A stretch of DNA of 64,000 nucleotides from positions 13,257,953 through 13,321,952 of the forward strand of contig OZ034978.1 in the NCBI GenBank assembly GCA_964030785.1. Direction: 5' to 3'. Source of the stretch: Siderastrea siderea. Lineage: Eukaryota; Cnidaria; Anthozoa; Scleractinia; Rhizangiidae. A program made the translations under genes and the position numbers. Below, piece by piece: positions 47,631 to 55,168 of this stretch (positions are counted from its first letter, which is position 1; each line of letters begins with the position of its first letter). The notes beneath the pieces are model-generated. The model ran no database searches, was not told where the DNA came from, and worked only from the letters and a program-made list of their open reading frames with translations.

Positions 47631-48235
47631 GGTTCTAAGAGTGTGGGACTAGGAGGGAGCGGCTTTTTATGGATCCAATACTCTTTGGGTCTCAAGGGAC
47701 GAGGACATCCGTCTACATAGCATAGGGCTTCCAAGGGTTGGTACACAAAATGACCATGGTAATCTTGGAGACATCGTTTAGGTAACGGAGGGGTGAAATC
47801 CACAATGGTATCATCCAAGGTTTGCATCTTGATTAAAAATCGTTCCAGATCCTCCAAGGGAATACCCCGCACATGGGTTTTCAATTCGGTCAAGGCTTTG
47901 GCATAGGTGGTAAACGCAAATCGACTCATGGTCACTTTAAATCGGTATTGTTTAAAATCATTCCATCCTTTGACCACGGTGCCCACCGCCGCCAAACAGG
48001 CTACCAACGTACTGTTTTCCAAAAGGGGACCCGCAATCATACCAGCGGCCATCAGGAGTAAGGCCATGCCATTGAACAAGGCATTGACACACCTGTAATG
48101 ATTCAACATTTTTCGATAACACCACCATTGTTGATGATAAAAGGCATACAAGGAATCCATGCGTTGTAATAATTCTGGGGGGAAGGGAAGACCATGTTGT
48201 TTCGATCCATTCAATAACGACACGACGGTTTTCAT
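47573..48235 (-). CDS. Two-TM membrane protein (SLATT-like topology)
   Basis: 220 aa. A helical N-terminus (MDSLYAFYHQQWWCYRKML) leads into two closely spaced TM segments (residues ~50-70 and ~74-90, GMALLLMAAGMIAG and TLVACLAAVGTVVKG) and then a long helix (FKVTMSRFAFTTYAKALTEL), with a Pro/Asp-rich C-terminal tail. This arrangement is common in Polinton genomes and resembles bacterial SLATT-type 2TM effector proteins in layout; homology is not shown. Own TATA-like box TATAAAC at 48288-48294. Possible virion membrane or host-membrane role. Confidence 0.65.
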   Translation of the reverse strand: MKTVVSLLNGSKQHGLPFPPELLQRMDSLYAFYHQQWWCYRKMLNHYRCVNALFNGMALLLMAAGMIAGPLLENSTLVACLAAVGTVVKGWNDFKQYRFKVTMSRFAFTTYAKALTELKTHVRGIPLEDLERFLIKMQTLDDTIVDFTPPLPKRCLQDYHGHFVYQPLEALCYVDGCPRPLRPKEYWIHKKPLPPSPTLLEPWPSNDDDDAEKGNNEEGL

Positions 48236-48237
48236 CT

Positions 48238-49155
48238 TTACGGCGAAACACGGGACGACGAGGTTTGTACGCTCGGTGCTCCTCCTTGTTTATAACTGGT
48301 CACAATGCTATTGGTCATGGTGACATTAGCAATTTCACGTCCTTGGGCCAATTGTTCTTGATCTTGTAACAGCATACGTAAACGTCGTTGTAAATCCGCT
48401 TGACGCAAGGTACGAGGCTGTCTACCAGAACTCCCAGACGTCCAAGATCCTCGAGGGGTAGCTGGATTGGAGGCCGGTGTCAAAGGGGAAGTAGGGGTAT
48501 TTCGTCGTCGTCCTCGTATTCGTCTCGGTCGTCGTCCACGACGACCCCCACCACCACCACCTCCACCACCACCTCCACCACCACCACCACCACCACCACC
48601 ACCACCACCACCACCAGCACCACCAGCACCACCACCACCAGCACCACCAGCACCACCTCCACCAGCACCACGTCCAGCACCAGCACCACCAGCACCAGCA
48701 CCACCACCACCACCACCACGTCCACCACCAGCACCACCACCACGTCCACCACCACGTCCACCACGTCCACCACCACGCCCATTACCCCCAGCACCCGCTG
48801 CTGTTCGAGCACCCGCTGCCAAGGGTACGCTAGGAGGACTCGCAGGGGTTCGTGCACCAGAAGACTCCGGGGTGGTGTGTATGCTACGGTAGGATCCTTG
48901 ACTTCCTACCCCAGCAGGGGAAGAGGCCTGCACAGGGGGCACACCATCTACACCGACAGGGGGGATGGATTGCATAAACCGATAGAGGGGTTCGTCGCCT
49001 ATTTCCTCCTGGGCGACGTCGAGAAGGCCTTGGTCTCCCGACCAAAATAAATCTTGCCAGGCCCTTGGGGACATTTGATTGCCGCTGGTCGCTCCCACCC
49101 CCGCCGGGGACACGGTATCGTGCGATTGCGGAGGTTGACGGTCATCATCGGCCAT
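48238..49155 (-). CDS. Gly/Arg-rich virion-associated protein with long glycine tract
   Basis: 305 aa. N-terminal ~95 residues are ordinary (WQDLFWSGDQGLLDVAQEE), residues ~118-205 are almost pure Gly with Arg/Ala (RGG-type repeats and a run of over 20 Gly), then an RRGRRPRRIRGRRR block and a conserved-looking C-terminus (DLQRRLRMLL, IANVTMTNSIVTSYKQGG). The tail pattern recurs in Polinton capsid-block proteins. The GGN tract makes the coding region prone to length change. TATAAAG at 49192-49198 overlaps the end of the ATPase gene. Nucleic-acid packaging or cement role is inferred. Confidence 0.7.
   Translation of the reverse strand: MADDDRQPPQSHDTVSPAGVGATSGNQMSPRAWQDLFWSGDQGLLDVAQEEIGDEPLYRFMQSIPPVGVDGVPPVQASSPAGVGSQGSYRSIHTTPESSGARTPASPPSVPLAAGARTAAGAGGNGRGGGRGGRGGGRGGGAGGGRGGGGGGAGAGGAGAGRGAGGGGAGGAGGGGAGGAGGGGGGGGGGGGGGGGGGGGGGGGRRGRRPRRIRGRRRNTPTSPLTPASNPATPRGSWTSGSSGRQPRTLRQADLQRRLRMLLQDQEQLAQGREIANVTMTNSIVTSYKQGGAPSVQTSSSRVSP
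48288..48294 (-). promoter_or_regulatory. TATA box of the two-TM gene
   Basis: TATAAAC, ~53 nt before the ATG at 48235, inside the 3' end of the Gly-rich gene. Confidence 0.45.
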
Positions 49156-49191
49156 GGTCGCTCTTTTTCCTGTTCAAATGGGGTGTCGTGC

Positions 49192-49198
49192 CTTTATA
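49192..49198 (-). promoter_or_regulatory. TATA box of the Gly/Arg-rich gene
   Basis: TATAAAG, ~37 nt before the ATG at 49155, overlapping the ATPase stop codon. Confidence 0.5.
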
Positions 49199-49847
49199 GT
49201 CGTTTTTGATAGGTGCGAGTCCATCCTTCGTCTTTTAACAGGTGACTCAACACCCGTTGTTGATCGGAGGAGGCGGGATGTAAATCCAAGACCAAATACC
49301 CATACGGTCGTGTCGTGGCTTGATGAAACGTCTCCAACGTGTCTTTCCACGTGGTCGGAAACGATTGAAGCATGACATTGCGTACCCCTAATTGATCTCG
49401 GGGGTTCTTGAACGCTACAATGTAATGGGCATTGCGGGATATACTTTTCGCATAGCGACCCACGGGAAACATGTCTTGGCACAAGTAGAGCACCGTCACC
49501 CCTTGATGATGCGAATGTTTGGTGAATAAATCCAACACGCGTTTATCGTGACTGCCTTCGTCCATTAAATCATCCAAGACCAGGACCCCCTGTCCTTCAG
49601 GAAACCATTGCACTAAGGCCTCATGATCGGGAATCCCTTCGTGAAACACCACCCCTTGATCTTGCATGCTTCGAAATCGATCTTGCCAGGCCCCATAACA
49701 ATAATGCCTTTGGGTCGGTGGGGTGTCAAACAACTCGGGGTTGTCTACCAAGAGTTTTTCCGTAAACGCGGTTTTCCCACATCCCGAAGGACCCACCACC
49801 AAGATAGAGGAAGGCGTATGAAAACGAAACGGTTTCCCCGTTTGCAT
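49194..49847 (-). CDS. FtsK/HerA-type genome-packaging ATPase
   Basis: 217 aa. Walker A GPSGCGKT (residues 19-26), Walker B GVLVLDDLM (87-95, Asp-Asp 92-93), then TVLYLCQDMF (sensor-like Gln) and SRNAHYIVAFKNPRD, the conserved arrangement of Polinton/adenovirus IVa2-like A32-type ATPases. Length is typical. Role in the family: pumps DNA into the capsid. The tRNA-like gene lies just upstream and the protease gene beyond it, all in the same orientation. Confidence 0.93.
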   Translation of the reverse strand: MQTGKPFRFHTPSSILVVGPSGCGKTAFTEKLLVDNPELFDTPPTQRHYCYGAWQDRFRSMQDQGVVFHEGIPDHEALVQWFPEGQGVLVLDDLMDEGSHDKRVLDLFTKHSHHQGVTVLYLCQDMFPVGRYAKSISRNAHYIVAFKNPRDQLGVRNVMLQSFPTTWKDTLETFHQATTRPYGYLVLDLHPASSDQQRVLSHLLKDEGWTRTYQKRL

Positions 49848-49886
49848 GATGATAATACCCTTAGAAAAAAAAAGGCACCTTTTTAT

Positions 49887-49973
49887 TGGAATCGGTGGGA
49901 CTCGAACCCACGCACGACCCGATCCCTATCTGAATCAAAGGTCCAAAGGCTCTACCCACTGAGCTACGACTCC
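49887..49973 (-). tRNA. tRNA-like gene (anticodon uncertain)
   Basis: Minus-strand sequence of 87 nt. The acceptor stem GGAGTCG/CGATTCC pairs over 7 bp (one G-T) with discriminator A; D arm TAGCTCAGTGGGTAGAGC matches the pol III A box; T arm GTGGGTTCGAGTCCCAC matches the B box; a run of nine T follows about 13 nt downstream as a pol III terminator. The anticodon arm is odd: the best stem is TTGGA/TTCAG around CCTTTGA, lacking U33, followed by ~18 nt that could be a long variable arm. Alternatively the gene has a short intron. No CCA is encoded. Fits tightly between two genes. Confidence 0.6.
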
Positions 49974-50001
49974 GACACCGTTTTCCAACGAACTTTTTTA
50001 T

Positions 50002-50541
50002 TTAATGATTACATTGATGATACGGCTGACAACAGAGTTGATACCATCTGGCTTCTTGGCCTACAATCAATTGTTGAAGGCGTTGACCGGCTTGATGGTC
50101 ATTACTAACATAATCATGATCCGAAAACTCATTTAAAAACGCTTGCAAGGTCCGTCCACGGGCTTTGGCTTTCAAATACAACAAGGCGTAATCACCACAA
50201 CTCTTGCTTGTAATGGCTTGGAGGGACTTGCCATTGGTCACCACATACTTCCAATGTTGGACGATCCAATCTCGTAACGGGGTCGCTTGCACGTACGTAT
50301 CCAATGGCAAAGCATAACTGTCCAGGACTTCACACACCTTTCCATCCGTCCACACCGCTAACCAATGTTGTCCCGGTTGATCGTGTGGGTCGGTATTCAC
50401 AATGTACCCTTGAGGGGTAGTCTTGACAGGACTCTTGGGTAAACGATCACAGGCCACCGTCCCGTAAAAGACCGGGTTCAATTGGGGGTCGTCTCGGGCT
50501 AAATAATCCAACTGTACATTATTCAAGGCCACATGTTCCAT
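50002..50541 (-). CDS. Adenain-like cysteine protease (virion maturation)
   Basis: 179 aa. The catalytic set of the C5/Ulp1-like clan is in place: His59 in GQHWLAVW, Asp74 in EVLDSY, Gln108 in SLQAI and Cys115 in KSCGDYAL. Typical family length. Known role: cleaves capsid and core precursors after Gly-Gly-type sites; the QRGG/MRGG motifs in this element's small virion proteins are plausible substrates. Adjacent to the major capsid gene (stop-start gap of 2 bp). Confidence 0.92.
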   Translation of the reverse strand: MEHVALNNVQLDYLARDDPQLNPVFYGTVACDRLPKSPVKTTPQGYIVNTDPHDQPGQHWLAVWTDGKVCEVLDSYALPLDTYVQATPLRDWIVQHWKYVVTNGKSLQAITSKSCGDYALLYLKAKARGRTLQAFLNEFSDHDYVSNDHQAGQRLQQLIVGQEARWYQLCCQPYHQCNH

Positions 50542-50543
50542 CT

Positions 50544-51944
50544 TCAGTGTTGGTAAATGTTATACAACACGGCTCCGTTCCTGTCAATCTCCAGCAAATT
50601 CTCAAATTCTCCATACACGAGTACGGTTATATTGACACCGGGGGCAGCTCCAAATTCCAAGACCAATTGTAAATCGCCTGTTTGCTTGGGGTTGAGGTTT
50701 TGACTGTCAGCACATCCATTGGCCACATTGTCAAACATGAACAAGGTACAATTTTTAGCTTGGCCCCAATCCAGCAGTTCTACCATATTGCCTTTCTTTT
50801 TACACCAGGCACCACTGGCTTGCAGAAAACGGAAGTAGCCTAGATTATCTCGGGTGCCATTGTTGTGCACTAACTGCAGGGTTTCATAAGGGTATTCTTC
50901 TCCCCTGACAATCTGTTTAATGGAACTCAGACCAAATTTCTGGAAACAGAATGGATCTCGGGTCACATCTCCATTGAAGGCACGGCTGTCCAGTAACCCC
51001 ACAATCAATCGGTCAGGTATTCTGTTTTGAAACAGGTTCGGGATATCAAAGCGGACCAGGTTGTTTTGCATGCTGAAAGTCCGGATTTCACTGCGGACGG
51101 TCGGGTAAGCCGCCACTTGGCCTTCATTGTGTCTTTTTTCAGAGATACTCTGGTAGATGGCGTCATTCAAACGCAGTTGGCAGAGATGAAACCGTAGTTT
51201 CACATCCCCTTCCATCAATCGACCAGCTAGAGCCACTCCATTCAAAAACAGGCTGGGACCATTGAAATGAAATTTCATCTTGATTTCGATGCCTGGCACC
51301 AACAATTTGCCAGTGTGAAAGACTTCCAAGTGCGGGGTAAACACTAGACTGTGGGTGACACCTGCAGCATACTTGGCGGTTTCGGCTACCATGGCGTCCA
51401 AGGCTCCTTTGTGATTGGCAGGGAGAGCGGTATAGGCAGCATCAGGTCCTGCTTTGTCTGTGTTGGTGGCGGTCCATTGGGGTGGGAAATCCACTTGATT
51501 GAACCAGCCTTGGGGTCCTAACACGGTCTTGCCATCTTCTCGGTCATAATTCAGCAAGGTTTCCAGGTAAGCTTTGTAATGATACGTGTCGGATTGTGGA
51601 CTGATCAACGTGCCATTCAACTGCAAGTCAATTTGTTTGATGATGGAATGGGCCAAATTATTGACGGGCCACAATTTCTCCGCGGCCACCAAGTTCCCGC
51701 CAGCCGCCTTTTTCAAACTCAATTCCATGGTAAAGTAACTGCGTCCCAAATCCACAAAATCGTCCAATCCCGGTATGATGAATTCCATGGGATTGATACC
51801 CGTGGTGGTGGGTTGGATGGTGACCATGCGATAGGCATTGATGCTAATGTCGGTCGGTGGCACCTTGAAAATCCGTAAGGCAGGGTTGACGGTCCCTTCG
51901 GAACGCTCGTGAGCCGGGGCGGTTTGTGTACTCACGTCAGGCAT
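50544..51944 (-). CDS. Major capsid protein (double jelly-roll, Polinton type)
   Basis: 466 aa. The N-terminal part (VPPTDISINAYRMVTIQPTT, then NPMEFIIPG and DFVDLGRSYF) and the C-terminal part (FGAAPGVNITVLVYGEFEN) match Polinton major capsid proteins, often annotated in invertebrates as F54H12.2-like. The family adopts an adenovirus-hexon-like double jelly-roll and forms the icosahedral shell; the fold here is inferred. TATAAAAAC at 51986-51994 lies ~45 nt upstream, inside the preceding small gene. No disabling change. Confidence 0.9.
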   Translation of the reverse strand: MPDVSTQTAPAHERSEGTVNPALRIFKVPPTDISINAYRMVTIQPTTTGINPMEFIIPGLDDFVDLGRSYFTMELSLKKAAGGNLVAAEKLWPVNNLAHSIIKQIDLQLNGTLISPQSDTYHYKAYLETLLNYDREDGKTVLGPQGWFNQVDFPPQWTATNTDKAGPDAAYTALPANHKGALDAMVAETAKYAAGVTHSLVFTPHLEVFHTGKLLVPGIEIKMKFHFNGPSLFLNGVALAGRLMEGDVKLRFHLCQLRLNDAIYQSISEKRHNEGQVAAYPTVRSEIRTFSMQNNLVRFDIPNLFQNRIPDRLIVGLLDSRAFNGDVTRDPFCFQKFGLSSIKQIVRGEEYPYETLQLVHNNGTRDNLGYFRFLQASGAWCKKKGNMVELLDWGQAKNCTLFMFDNVANGCADSQNLNPKQTGDLQLVLEFGAAPGVNITVLVYGEFENLLEIDRNGAVLYNIYQH

Positions 51945-51946
51945 GT

Positions 51947-52174
51947 TTAACGTCGTCGAGTGGTACCCCGTCGTCGTCGTGAGGGGTTTTTATAGCGTCG
52001 TCGTCGTCGTGCTAAACGTTGTCTCAAATCAAACCCGGGGACTCTCATCACCTCGGGACTTAACCATCCACCACGTTGTCGTCGCATGAGTTTCCAAAAC
52101 GGATACAGTCCACCCCATTGAGACAACCCTCGATTACTACGAATCCGTCGAGGTCGTGAATGCACGGGTTCCAT
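51947..52174 (-). CDS. Arg-rich virion core-like protein with RRQRGG site
   Basis: 75 aa. Arg-rich at both ends, with RRQRGGWLS at residues 31-39 and a C-terminal RRRRRYKNPSRRRRG stretch, composition typical of adenovirus-type DNA-condensing core proteins. Overlaps the upstream gene's stop by one base and ends 2 bp before the capsid ATG. Function inferred from composition, site and position. Confidence 0.65.
   Translation of the reverse strand: MEPVHSRPRRIRSNRGLSQWGGLYPFWKLMRRQRGGWLSPEVMRVPGFDLRQRLARRRRRYKNPSRRRRGTTRRR
51986..51994 (-). promoter_or_regulatory. TATA box of the major capsid gene
   Basis: TATAAAAAC, ~42 nt before the ATG at 51944, within the preceding Arg-rich gene. Confidence 0.55.
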
Positions 52175-52500
52175 TAGACTCCCAAAATATCACGTGCACG
52201 TTTGGTTTGTTTGGGAAATAAGGCCGTGGCTACACGCACGGCGTCTTTCACGTTCTTATGACTCAACGCTTTCTTGGCTTGTTTGGTGATTTCCTTTTTA
52301 AGGACGTCTTCGGCTTTGCGTTTGATACCTCGTGTCAAACCCGTTTCCAAGCCTCTCTTGATATTACTAGGCAATTTTAAAGGATTTCGCGTCCTTATAA
52401 GACCTTGCAACCCCCCACGCATCAGATCCGTCATCACTCCTTTGCCTTGTTGATCATACCACTCGTCGGTTCGAAATCGTGTCAAACTTCCCCCACGCAT
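52174..52500 (-). CDS. Basic virion-core/minor capsid candidate with MRGG sites
   Basis: 108 aa. Begins MRGGSLTRF and contains DLMRGGLQG at residues 25-33; M-x-G-G is the textbook adenain consensus. The remainder is Lys-rich and helical (LTRGIKRKAEDVLKKEITKQ ... NVKDAVRVATALF). Best guess is a processed internal virion protein. TATAAAAA at 52556-52563 with CACGTG alongside, ~60 nt upstream. Confidence 0.65.
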   Translation of the reverse strand: MRGGSLTRFRTDEWYDQQGKGVMTDLMRGGLQGLIRTRNPLKLPSNIKRGLETGLTRGIKRKAEDVLKKEITKQAKKALSHKNVKDAVRVATALFPKQTKRARDILGV

Positions 52501-52555
52501 GGTGCCTTCTTCTTCACCAGGGATAAACGTTTTGTTTGGGCTTCACGTGACCCCC

Positions 52556-52563
52556 TTTTTATA
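52556..52563 (-). promoter_or_regulatory. TATA box of the 108-aa virion protein gene
   Basis: TATAAAAA followed by GGGGGTCACGTG; ATG at 52500. Confidence 0.55.
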
Positions 52564-52569
52564 CCGTCA

Positions 52570-52755
52570 TCATCGTCGTCGTCGTTTTTTCCGAAAAGCG
52601 GCTTCCAACCCTTTTTTAGCCCCGTAACTCGCGGCACCACTTGCGGCACCCAACGCCACAGCTTTTCCTCCAGCAATCAAGGCTGGAATGAGGGCGGCCA
52701 GGGGCAAGAGACCCCCTCGTTGCCTTCTTCTTCGACGCACTCTTGTCTTGGGCAT
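52570..52755 (-). CDS. Adenovirus pX/mu-like core peptide
   Basis: 61 aa. MPKTRVRRRRRQRGGLLPLA, then an Ala/Gly-rich hydrophobic helix (LIPALIAGGKAVALGAASGA) and a KKRRRR end. The plan 'Arg cluster, Q-R-G-G, hydrophobic helix, basic tail' is a common one in Polinton and adintovirus core proteins. TATAAAAA at 52786-52793. Confidence 0.7.
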   Translation of the reverse strand: MPKTRVRRRRRQRGGLLPLAALIPALIAGGKAVALGAASGAASYGAKKGLEAAFRKKRRRR

Positions 52756-52785
52756 CTTTGTTTGTTTTTCACAACTCTTGTTTTC

Positions 52786-52793
52786 TTTTTATA
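52786..52793 (-). promoter_or_regulatory. TATA box of the pX-like gene
   Basis: TATAAAAA, ~31 nt before the ATG at 52755. Confidence 0.55.
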
Positions 52794-52794
52794 C

Positions 52795-53031
52795 TCACAT
52801 GACGTTGCACGTAAACGATTCCCCCGCCCACCGTTTGCGTTTCCCACTTCGCATTTCTTCCATACGTTTCTTCGTTGATCTTAGGTAATTCTTTTTGGCT
52901 AACTTTTCTACCCCTTTGGTGATGGACCAAGCGGCCTTAGGAATCCCAGCAATCACTGCGTTGACCCCTTCCCCCGCTTGTGGACGCTGTGGTCGGCGTC
53001 GTCGTCGTCGTCGTCGTCGTTTCGGAGGCAT
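52795..53031 (-). CDS. Arg-rich small virion protein
   Basis: 78 aa. MPPKRRRRRRRRRPQRPQAGEG, then a short helix (VNAVIAGIPKAAWSITKGVE) and a basic C-terminus. The G-E-G after the Arg cluster sits where other small proteins have Q-R-G-G. A CATAAAAAAG element at about 53061-53070 could act as a TATA box. Core-protein role inferred. Confidence 0.6.
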   Translation of the reverse strand: MPPKRRRRRRRRRPQRPQAGEGVNAVIAGIPKAAWSITKGVEKLAKKNYLRSTKKRMEEMRSGKRKRWAGESFTCNVM

Positions 53032-53064
53032 GATTGATTTGGGTTCCCTTCTCGTCTCTCTTTT

Positions 53065-54108
53065 TTATGTCTTTTTGAAGTGTAACGTGACAATGGTATG
53101 ACCTTCACCAAACTTGACCAAGTCTCCTCCGGCACCAATCGTTTCAGCCACTTGAACGTGAATCATTTCCACCACCTCGTTACGAAGAGACATGTAATGA
53201 ATGTGCAACGGTTCAAAATACAGGGTGCCTCTGCCTTGTCGCTTGTATTGAATTTCACGTAACAAATCAGTCACGCGATTGCCTACCATCATACTGCCTG
53301 CCACGTCCGAGTACACGTGCAACGATCGGGTGGGTTCCCCCACCACGGAACGAAACGCCGTATTCAAGTTGGTGAAACGCCACCCACAACTCATACTCAA
53401 TTGTAAATAATCCGGTAAAATAGAACGCACCGTCCAAAAGACCGCGTTCCCCTGACCGTCGGTGACATCCTGCCAATCGCTGTTGTTGGTGATGTCGGGG
53501 ACTTGATCCCCCAGGAATTCTTGCTGTAAGTTCGGGCCCAACACCAATCCACTGCTAATTTTACGTAACCATCCCATCTTGAGCGCCAACTTGGTGTAGA
53601 TGGTAAGGACTGGTGTTTTGTTCCCACAATGGCAGACATTCGTGTTGTCGATGAGCAGATCGTCGCCTTCCCACTTGAACTTGACGTAGGTGTGTTTGCC
53701 TTGATCGTTGGTAAACCGGCCTCCTTGAATGGCCGTTTCCTGGCGTCGTTGTTCCAAATGGGCAATGGTGGCTTTCATGAAACTCACGCCATCCACCACC
53801 CAATCCAAATCTTGGACGTCTTGGATGAGGGTTTGCGCCGTGCCTATGCGCGCGGCCATGGTGCCATCGGTTTTACCCGGGGCGGGATAAGTGATCTCCC
53901 ACGACGTCGCTAGGATGTACCCATCTTTCTTCACCAACTCGTACAAATTGACGCGGGTATCCGGTAAGGAAATGGCGCTCAACCCCACTTGCCATCCACC
54001 CCCTGTGAGCTGTAACGGTTGAGGTAAACGAATCTTGAAGGAATTGGCTTGGTTGTTGGGAAATTCACGTCGGTTGGCATGACTGGGTAACGTCACGTAG
54101 AACGACAT
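53065..54108 (-). CDS. Candidate penton/minor capsid protein, paralog 1
   Basis: 347 aa from ATG 54108 (MSFYVTLPSHANRREFPNN); six upstream codons are open but lack an ATG. The N-terminal FYVTLPS...FPNN...FKIRLPQP...GWQVGLSAISLP pattern marks a protein found beside the capsid gene in many animal Polintons, generally taken as the penton or minor capsid protein. The C-terminus ends LVKFGEGHTIVTLHF. It overlaps nothing and follows its paralog by 14 bp. Predicted mostly beta; I cannot confirm the single jelly-roll. Confidence 0.7.
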   Translation of the reverse strand: MSFYVTLPSHANRREFPNNQANSFKIRLPQPLQLTGGGWQVGLSAISLPDTRVNLYELVKKDGYILATSWEITYPAPGKTDGTMAARIGTAQTLIQDVQDLDWVVDGVSFMKATIAHLEQRRQETAIQGGRFTNDQGKHTYVKFKWEGDDLLIDNTNVCHCGNKTPVLTIYTKLALKMGWLRKISSGLVLGPNLQQEFLGDQVPDITNNSDWQDVTDGQGNAVFWTVRSILPDYLQLSMSCGWRFTNLNTAFRSVVGEPTRSLHVYSDVAGSMMVGNRVTDLLREIQYKRQGRGTLYFEPLHIHYMSLRNEVVEMIHVQVAETIGAGGDLVKFGEGHTIVTLHFKKT

Positions 54109-54122
54109 GTTGTCTTTCTTCT

Positions 54123-55163
54123 TCACACCACCACTTCCCTTTTAAAGTGGAGGGTCAGGAGGGCATGGCCTTCACCAAATTTCACCAGATCCCCATTGGT
54201 TTCGGCCATCTGGGTTTCGACGATTTCCACCACTTCGTTGCGTACTGGGATATATTGAATATGCCGAGGTTCAAAGTGGGTGGTGTTTTGAGGCTGGTAC
54301 TTGATTTCTCGTAAGAGATCGGTGATACGACCCCCTACCATACTGCTGGTGCCTACATCACAATACACGTGCAAAGGACGCGTGGAGGGAAATTCCAACG
54401 AGGGACGAAAGGTCTGGTTCACATTCACAAACCGCCAATTACACGTCATACTCAAGTTCAGATAATCCCCATCCACTTTCCAAAAGGCGGGCTTGTTGCT
54501 GCCATCCAGGACATCGGACGGGGTGGGAATGGAGTCCGTATGAAATTCTTGCAAGAGATTGGGTCCCAATCGATACACGCCCGTCGACACTTGTTCAATC
54601 CATCCCATTCTCAGCGCCAAGGTTCGGCCCCATAACACGCGTGCCACTTGTCGTGTGTAATCCACATTGACGGTATTCAACAACAAATCCCCTTCGGAGG
54701 TCCATTCAAACGTCGGGTATAATTTGACGCCATTGTCCTCGGCCCATTTGTTTTTGGGTTCGGTTTCTTTGGCACGGGCTTGCACGTAACGGTACACCAG
54801 TTGATGAAAAAAGTGCGATCCCGTCGACGAGGCCAATTCCTTTCTCATATCTCGACCGTAGACAGTGAGTTCGCGACGTTGATGCCACCATCGATCGTTG
54901 CCTTGATCGTCTTCGGCATACACCCGTTCGTGCCATCGTACGTACAACAGAGGATGGGAATCACCCACGCCTCCTTCTTCCGCTATCACTGGAATGGTGG
55001 GTAAGGATAAACTCACCATACCCACCATCCATCCTCGTCCCACAAATCGGATGGGTTTAGGCAATCGGTTTCTGAAATGATGACTCTTGTTCCCTGGAAA
55101 CTCTTTGGTACTCGCATGACTCATCAACGTCACGTAAAACGAAGAATTGGGCACCCACGTCAT
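54123..55163 (-). CDS. Candidate penton/minor capsid protein, paralog 2
   Basis: 346 aa (MTWVPNSSFYVTLMSHASTK). Collinear with the downstream gene over its whole length: FYVTL-SHA--EFP-N, RLPKP, GWMVGMVSLSLP, RPLHVYCDVG, ITDLLREIKYQ and the identical LVKFGEGH near the end. The two differ by a longer insertion around residues 75-110 here. A tandem duplicate that has diverged strongly, so the two copies may occupy different capsid positions. Same orientation as the capsid block. Confidence 0.7.
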   Translation of the reverse strand: MTWVPNSSFYVTLMSHASTKEFPGNKSHHFRNRLPKPIRFVGRGWMVGMVSLSLPTIPVIAEEGGVGDSHPLLYVRWHERVYAEDDQGNDRWWHQRRELTVYGRDMRKELASSTGSHFFHQLVYRYVQARAKETEPKNKWAEDNGVKLYPTFEWTSEGDLLLNTVNVDYTRQVARVLWGRTLALRMGWIEQVSTGVYRLGPNLLQEFHTDSIPTPSDVLDGSNKPAFWKVDGDYLNLSMTCNWRFVNVNQTFRPSLEFPSTRPLHVYCDVGTSSMVGGRITDLLREIKYQPQNTTHFEPRHIQYIPVRNEVVEIVETQMAETNGDLVKFGEGHALLTLHFKREVVV

Positions 55164-55168
55164 TGTTT

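Noticed and set aside
48400..49050. 216-aa Thr/Ser-rich and 141-aa Pro-rich frames, and a 125-aa Val-rich frame
   Set aside because: Shadows of the (CCA)n tract of the Gly/Arg-rich gene.
49887..49973. tRNA-derived SINE insertion
   Set aside because: No SINE body, tail or target duplication; the segment fills a tight intergenic gap in the virion block.
52482..52676. 64-aa minus frame
   Set aside because: Overlaps the pX-like gene and the promoter of the 108-aa gene; no own promoter or motif.
54369..54635. Plus-strand frames opposite the penton-like genes
   Set aside because: Antisense shadows without domains.
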